Below the pieces are notes generated by a model. It had not been told where the DNA came from. It searched no databases and worked only from the letters and a program-made list of their open reading frames with translations. From the NCBI GenBank assembly GCA_030019325.1, contig JASEFB010000071.1:1-10642 (forward strand): a stretch of 10,642 nucleotides of DNA. Reading direction: 5' to 3'. The translations under genes and the position numbers were made by a program. Positions 6,282 through 10,642 of this stretch are shown one piece after another. The DNA is from an archaeon (GTDB lineage Archaea > Halobacteriota > Syntropharchaeia > Alkanophagales > Methanospirareceae). Position 1 is the first letter of the stretch. Each line of letters begins with the position of its first letter.

Positions 6282-6768
6282 TTCTGTTAAACAGGAATAC
6301 CAGTCCCAGTATCGCCGCCACTGGTATTGCTATTGTCGTGAATTCTGGGATTACTGTTGTTTCAATAGTTGTGGTAACTTTCTCTGTGATAACAATTGGT
6401 CCAATCTGACCGGTTGCAGTGGCATTAACGATATGCGTATAAGTTCCGGGCTGTGCATCTGTAGGCACTGAGATACTTAGAGTGCTATATTTCGACTCAC
6501 CAGAATTTATGTCAAAATCATTAGGGACGAATGTGTAACTCCAGATAGGATTGTCAATTGAAAGAACCACGTGCTCGGTCGGTGGAAATGCCATGAAATA
6601 AGTTATTTTTACCTGATACGTCGCAGTCTCTCCGGGAAGCACTTCGTTATCAATTTGTGTCACAACCATAGTAATTCCCGGGTCAGGGCTTGCTGTAGCT
6701 GTTCCTACCATTCCTATTCCTGCTATGAGTAACAGCGCAAATGCGGCACATGTTTTTATGCTTTTCAT
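6268..6768 (-). CDS. Secreted PEF-CTERM surface protein
   Basis: The 166-residue protein begins with a signal peptide (MKSIKTC then a hydrophobic stretch to about residue 25, likely cleaved near ATA-S at 26-27). It continues with a beta-rich Ig-like domain (about 30-135) and ends in PEFTTIAIPVAAILGLVFLF (141-160) followed by RRRR. This tripartite end is the PEF-CTERM signal recognised by an archaeosortase, which removes the helix and leaves the protein attached to the cell surface. The ATG at 6768 has a perfect GGAGGTGAT four bases upstream; a GTG at 6777 in the same frame is part of that site and is not the start. The Shine-Dalgarno site overlaps the TAG of the large gene upstream, so the two are translationally coupled. 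The archaeosortase gene is not in the window. Confidence 0.88.
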   Translation of the reverse strand: MKSIKTCAAFALLLIAGIGMVGTATASPDPGITMVVTQIDNEVLPGETATYQVKITYFMAFPPTEHVVLSIDNPIWSYTFVPNDFDINSGESKYSTLSISVPTDAQPGTYTHIVNATATGQIGPIVITEKVTTTIETTVIPEFTTIAIPVAAILGLVFLFNRRRRG

Positions 6769-6772
6769 TTTT

Positions 6773-6781
6773 ATCACCTCC
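6773..6781 (-). promoter_or_regulatory. Shine-Dalgarno site overlapping the upstream stop codon
   Basis: GGAGGTGAT on the minus strand is fully complementary to the archaeal 16S rRNA 3' end and lies four bases before ATG 6768. Its first base is the last base of the TAG stop of the large surface gene (6783-6781). It decides the start of the PEF-CTERM gene. Confidence 0.8.
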
Positions 6782-9700
6782 TAAATTATATACAACACCC
6801 CTGTATCCATTGCCGTTGGCGTCCATTTTGTTGATTCCAACTTTGCATAGAACACCTTATATCCGCTCTCACCACCGGGAATACTCACTTCAAGCGGAAC
6901 TTTAACTTCTCCACCTGCTGGCACCTTAACATATTTAGAAGTCCAGTTGAACCACGTCAGATTCGCCTTATATAACGGATCTACGCCTTCTGTCGTCAGA
7001 TATACATAAGCGATATCATCAAAGTTCTCGGTGCCGACGAGTTTTATGTTGATAACCGCTGTATCACCTGCACTTACCGTAGTAAGTCTTGGGTCAACGC
7101 CTATTCCTATGCTCCCGCTTGGTTTAACAACCGAATAATCTACCGTAGTCTCAGCAGAGTTTCCAGCAGCGTCCTCTGCTCTTATGGTGAGTGTATAGTC
7201 ACCTGTGGTGGACGGAGCAGTTATGTCTCCTTCCCAGATACTCCCAGTTTCAACAAGATTAACTCCATTTGCAGTTACTGAGGTAACACCTATATTGTCA
7301 GTCGCTTCAACAGTCACATGGATGGTCGCATTCGGAATGGTTGTGTAGGCGTCTAAAGTTACGGATATGATGGTTGGTGGTGTTGTATCTTCTGCTTCTT
7401 CCACAGTCAAATACACTGGAATAACTACTGTCCCTTCATCTATGTCATTGCTGTTTATGATAATACTTGCGCTGTATTCACCTACTTCTAGATCGGTTGC
7501 ATTAATCGTAACCGTTATTTCTGTTTGGTTGTCTGGCTCTACTGTACCACTTAGGGGAGATTCTGAGAGCCAGTCTGCTCCAATTCCTATACTTCCATGT
7601 CCCTCATCAGGAGCAATGTCGATTCCTCCATAATAATCCGCCATCATGAGAGTTACATCCATGATACCATCATCAGCTATCTCAGATAACGGCATCGAGA
7701 ACGTGAAATGGTATGCATTCAGATTTAGCGGAAGATAAGATACAAACTCAAATCCATAATCTGCCCATCTATAAAGAGAAGCATCCTTGCTGTATAAATC
7801 CATATATACAAGATATTCAGCGCCAATATCATTTAATCCATAGCCTGGGTATATGTCGGCTGTAGCGCCAGTTGATGAATTCTGATCTGTATCAAGCCAC
7901 ACATACCCCCAAGCCTCTGTCATACTTGTATAGGTTCCCACTCGGAAGTTGACGTGTGTAGTACTCACACCCGCATAAACATTCTTAATGTCAGCTAATG
8001 TGCCTTCATTTGGATCGGTGATAATTAAGGCATCATCTGCTATTCCAAACTCGAGAACGCCGGTTCCATTATTACCGATAGTCAAAGTCCTATTTGTCAC
8101 ATTGCCCTGCGATAAGGTTACATTGAAATACAGAGGATAAATCCATATATCCGGTGGGGGATGCAATACGAAGTCAACAACCGTGGTCTCACCTAATGTC
8201 ACGCTTGCTGTCGTTGAATTGCTCAATAAATCAGTTCCATAAGGTGGATACGCGGTGACTGTGTAATTTCCAGCCAACAATCCCGCTATGGAGTAATAAC
8301 CAGTTTCATTCGTGTAATCATATCCATAACTCGGACCGGATGCATAAACATAGGAATTATATATCCCAGTTCCATTCGCATCGGTTACTCTTCCTGCTAT
8401 TATTCCCCCTTCTCTCAGTATCAGATCAACAATCGTTGTCTCTCCCAACGCAACGCTTGCCGTTGTCGAGTTGCTTACCAAATTGCTTCCGTAAGGTGGA
8501 TACGCAATGACCGTATAATTCCCAACTAATAACCTTCGTATCGCATAGTAACCAGTTTCATTCGTATAACCATCTTCATAACTTGGACCTGAAGCAACTA
8601 CACGAGCATTTGACACGCCCATTCCATTCACATCGGTCACTCTACCTGCTATGCTGCCTCCTTGAAATTTCTGGAGCACAAAGTCGGCGATGGTAGTCTG
8701 ACCAAGCGTGACCACAACGGTTGTTGAATTGTCCTCGAAATCAGTCTCTGAGGCATCTACATTCACAGTGTAAGTTCCAGCCTGCAACCTCGGAATAACA
8801 TAGCGCCCATTTTCGTCGGTTCTGTAGCGAGCTGTCTCGTAGCCACTTAGATAAACAATTATGTCAGATATTCCTGTTCCATTAACATCGGTTACATTAC
8901 CTGCAATACTCCCAGCAGCTTGCAATGTGAAGTTGCGAACAACTGTTTGACCAGCAGTTATGCTAATAGATGTGGAAGCAGTCATCAGGTTTGGATTTAT
9001 AGGTTCCACGCGTATCGTGTAGCTTCCGCTCTGTAATCTCGTGATTCTATAAGTGCCGTTAATGTCAGTGATTGTTGATGTGGTAATGGGTCCGATAGCG
9101 AGTATGTATGCGTCAGGGACTGGATCGCCGTTGTAATCAGTTACTGTGCCTGTGACGACGGTTTCCCTAACATTTATCATTCTGTTTGCTATGTTGTTCG
9201 TTGCATCAATGTCAGATGTGAAACCTCCAACCTCTGCAACGACATAAATTTCATGAAGTCCGGGTGTGGCAGCATTCCATATGACAGAAGCATCGGCGGT
9301 TCCACCGGCAGGGACATCAATAGTATCCCAACCTATAATTGTTCCGCTCTCTGGCTCTCCATCATAGAATGCCACAAAAGCATCCTCGGCATTAGCTTCC
9401 CCGATATTGTGGATTGTGGCACTTATCGTTACATTCTCTCCGAGAATTGGATTGTCGTTCGAGAAAACAATGTCAGTCGTGTTAAGTGCTAAATCTTGAG
9501 GAGGTCTTGAGATTGTTATTACTTTAAATATTAAATTCGACACTCCTTCATCATCAGTTACTGTTAATTTTACCTCGTAATTTCCTGCAGAAGAATAGGA
9601 ATATGTTATTGTTGCTCCAGTTGTGCTCGTGATATTTCCGTCTCCGAAGTGCCATATGTAATTTTTGATGTCACCATCAGGATCATATGAAGTGGAGGCA

Positions 9701-10314
9701 TCGGAGGTTATAGATTGGTTAACAATTGGATTTTCTGGTGAATAAGTGAACAATGCAATTGGTGGTTGGATTATAGTGGTCTCTTCAAATATACCATCGC
9801 CATCAGAATCCATCTTAAGGGTGACTCCTTCTTCCCTTTTAGAATAAGCGGTCCAATTAATAAGATATTGATGCGTTACATTTACATTCGTAGAAGCATT
9901 TATAATAGCAAATGTGGTAACTTCTCCATTCTCAACAGAAGTTGCTTCTAACCCATAAGTTCCTTCACCTGTTCCTACTATTTCAGCAGCATAGGAATCA
10001 TTCGGGAAGAAAATTGTGACAGTGCGAGAAGAGTAGAAGTAGTAAGAATTTGGAATCTCCATTATTACTTCCCCATTTACCAACCCAGTAACTCGCTCTT
10101 GCGGTTCTTCCATAACGACACCACCACGATGAGCCTCCAGGGCGAATACGAGCTTGAAGAGGGCGATCTGGACGCCGTACCAATAGAGATAACCCATGGT
10201 TACTCCAAGGACGGCAGACCAGACCTGAAGCAATTCGTCATCTCCCTCATCATGGATGATGATCTGCCAGTTTTTATACAGGCTCTTAGTGGGAATGCCT
10301 CTGACAAGAACCAT
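6781..10314 (-). CDS. Large multidomain cell-surface protein, native N-terminus lost at a transposase junction
   Basis: The frame gives 1177 residues, but only about 73-1177 is native. Order: conserved beta domain (73-178) with a DSDGDG calcium-type loop; PKD domain (184-269; WHFGDG, AGNYEVKLTVTDDEG); CARDB (274-382); four carboxypeptidase-regulatory-like modules (386-465, 469-547, 553-634, 636-718; AGRVTDxNG, AGNYTV); an Ig-like domain (719-762 and 915-972) interrupted by an inserted domain (about 763-914; GYVWLDTDQNSSTG); another Ig-like domain (975-1062; TTPP, EDAAGN); and a C-terminal beta domain (1066-1177). Many N-X-S/T sites suggest S-layer-type glycosylation. No C-terminal anchor is present. 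Residues 1-70 are antisense to a transposase and contain no normal signal peptide, only a chance hydrophobic stretch (about 31-58). The real start is therefore undecided; ATG 10113 (Met68) is an alternative. Confidence 0.8.
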   Translation of the reverse strand: MVLVRGIPTKSLYKNWQIIIHDEGDDELLQVWSAVLGVTMGYLYWYGVQIALFKLVFALEAHRGGVVMEEPQERVTGLVNGEVIMEIPNSYYFYSSRTVTIFFPNDSYAAEIVGTGEGTYGLEATSVENGEVTTFAIINASTNVNVTHQYLINWTAYSKREEGVTLKMDSDGDGIFEETTIIQPPIALFTYSPENPIVNQSITSDASTSYDPDGDIKNYIWHFGDGNITSTTGATITYSYSSAGNYEVKLTVTDDEGVSNLIFKVITISRPPQDLALNTTDIVFSNDNPILGENVTISATIHNIGEANAEDAFVAFYDGEPESGTIIGWDTIDVPAGGTADASVIWNAATPGLHEIYVVAEVGGFTSDIDATNNIANRMINVRETVVTGTVTDYNGDPVPDAYILAIGPITTSTITDINGTYRITRLQSGSYTIRVEPINPNLMTASTSISITAGQTVVRNFTLQAAGSIAGNVTDVNGTGISDIIVYLSGYETARYRTDENGRYVIPRLQAGTYTVNVDASETDFEDNSTTVVVTLGQTTIADFVLQKFQGGSIAGRVTDVNGMGVSNARVVASGPSYEDGYTNETGYYAIRRLLVGNYTVIAYPPYGSNLVSNSTTASVALGETTIVDLILREGGIIAGRVTDANGTGIYNSYVYASGPSYGYDYTNETGYYSIAGLLAGNYTVTAYPPYGTDLLSNSTTASVTLGETTVVDFVLHPPPDIWIYPLYFNVTLSQGNVTNRTLTIGNNGTGVLEFGIADDALIITDPNEGTLADIKNVYAGVSTTHVNFRVGTYTSMTEAWGYVWLDTDQNSSTGATADIYPGYGLNDIGAEYLVYMDLYSKDASLYRWADYGFEFVSYLPLNLNAYHFTFSMPLSEIADDGIMDVTLMMADYYGGIDIAPDEGHGSIGIGADWLSESPLSGTVEPDNQTEITVTINATDLEVGEYSASIIINSNDIDEGTVVIPVYLTVEEAEDTTPPTIISVTLDAYTTIPNATIHVTVEATDNIGVTSVTANGVNLVETGSIWEGDITAPSTTGDYTLTIRAEDAAGNSAETTVDYSVVKPSGSIGIGVDPRLTTVSAGDTAVINIKLVGTENFDDIAYVYLTTEGVDPLYKANLTWFNWTSKYVKVPAGGEVKVPLEVSIPGGESGYKVFYAKLESTKWTPTAMDTGVLYII
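8155..8658 (-). repeat. Duplicated 252-bp module encoding two carboxypeptidase-regulatory-like domains
   Basis: Residues 553-636 and 637-718 of the surface protein align with a period of 84 residues and share long identical stretches such as NETGYY, AYPPYG and SNSTTASV. They are much closer to each other than to the two preceding modules, which shows a recent internal duplication. Confidence 0.75.
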
Positions 10315-10642
10315 TTCAGGGAGATAGTGAAGAGATACGGTACTTCCTTGCGTGAGAAGTGGGGAGAGGATAAAATTTGGGTATGGGACAGTGCGGTTTA
10401 TTCTGAGAGAAATATAAAAGAGATTTCTTCGAGCAACAAGTGGATAACAAGGGTGCCTGAGACGCTGTCTGAAGCGAAGGAAGTGTTAGAAAGCTCAGAC
10501 ATGGAAAAGATGCGAAGAACTCAACTCAGTGGTTATCATCTATTTAGAACCTTTGTAGAATACGGTGGTGTGAAGCAGCGGTGGATAGTGGTCTTCTCCG
10601 AGAAGGCATTTTCAAGGGAGAGGGAGACGCTGGAGAAGAGGA
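10100..10642 (+). pseudogene. IS1634-type (IS4 superfamily) transposase, 5'-truncated, runs off the window
   Basis: The plus-strand frame from about 10102 to the window end reads as an IS4-superfamily DDE transposase. FHNDTTTMSLQGEYEL carries the first catalytic Asp (codon 10117-10119). ITHGYSKDGRPDLKQFVISL is the signature after it, followed by ALSGNASDKNHF and VWDSAVYS with the second Asp (10387-10389). The catalytic Glu would lie beyond the window. The N-terminal region expected upstream (well over 100 codons) is missing: the similarity stops abruptly near 10100, where the antisense surface gene begins, and no start codon precedes ATG 10129. No terminal inverted repeat is seen at the junction, so this is a broken copy rather than a clean insertion end. 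Confidence 0.85.

Noticed and set aside
10085..10125. Terminal inverted repeat and target-site duplication of an intact IS insertion
   Set aside because: The transposase similarity starts inside the coding region at the junction; no element end or duplicated target is visible there.

Overview
The window looks archaeal and most resembles the methanogen and ANME side of the Euryarchaeota (Methanosarcinales- or Methanophagales-like). The reasons are a PEF-CTERM sorting signal, a COG2122/UPF0280 protein, the short archaeal form of ThiC, GGAGGTGAT-type Shine-Dalgarno sites, TATA-box promoters, a large PKD/CARDB/carboxypeptidase-regulatory surface protein, and scattered remnants of a GxxExxY gene and transposases. 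The lineage is an inference from gene content; no rRNA or tRNA gene is present to fix it.

Layout. Bases 1-568 hold the 3' end of a plus-strand TPR gene built from near-identical 141-bp units; its natural C-terminus is displaced into another frame by an apparent one-base indel. Bases 555-852 carry a decayed, frame-broken plus-strand coding stretch that I cannot identify. Bases 976-4097 are a minus-strand metabolic block: a UPF0280 (ApbE-like) gene, then, after a gap containing a collapsed GxxExxY gene bounded by an inverted repeat, thiC and a closely spaced radical SAM gene that probably share one transcript. A stand-alone asparagine-synthase-type enzyme with a C-terminal zinc-finger-like tail (4243-5211) runs divergently from UPF0280. 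It ends in a perfect 10-bp hairpin and faces a convergent Uma2-family nuclease gene (5343-5990). Upstream of that nuclease lies a short coding-like stretch that appears to have been split from it by a lost G.

Bases 6254-10314 are a minus-strand cell-surface locus: a very large multidomain extracellular protein followed, with an overlapping Shine-Dalgarno site, by a small secreted PEF-CTERM protein and a terminator hairpin. The large gene has lost its native 5' end. At about base 10100 it is fused, antisense, to a 5'-truncated IS1634-type transposase that runs off the right edge of the window.

How the genes fit together. ThiC (thiamine pyrimidine synthesis) and the radical SAM protein look like a metabolic operon. 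UPF0280 belongs to a family linked to archaeal sulfur assimilation and homocysteine formation and has its own promoter. The surface protein and the PEF-CTERM protein look like one translationally coupled envelope unit. The rest is genome flux: four separate broken or decayed coding stretches and one mobile-element junction in under 11 kb. I did not find a clearly new defence or mobile system. The strongest unusual signals are the gene fragments and the surface-gene/transposase fusion.
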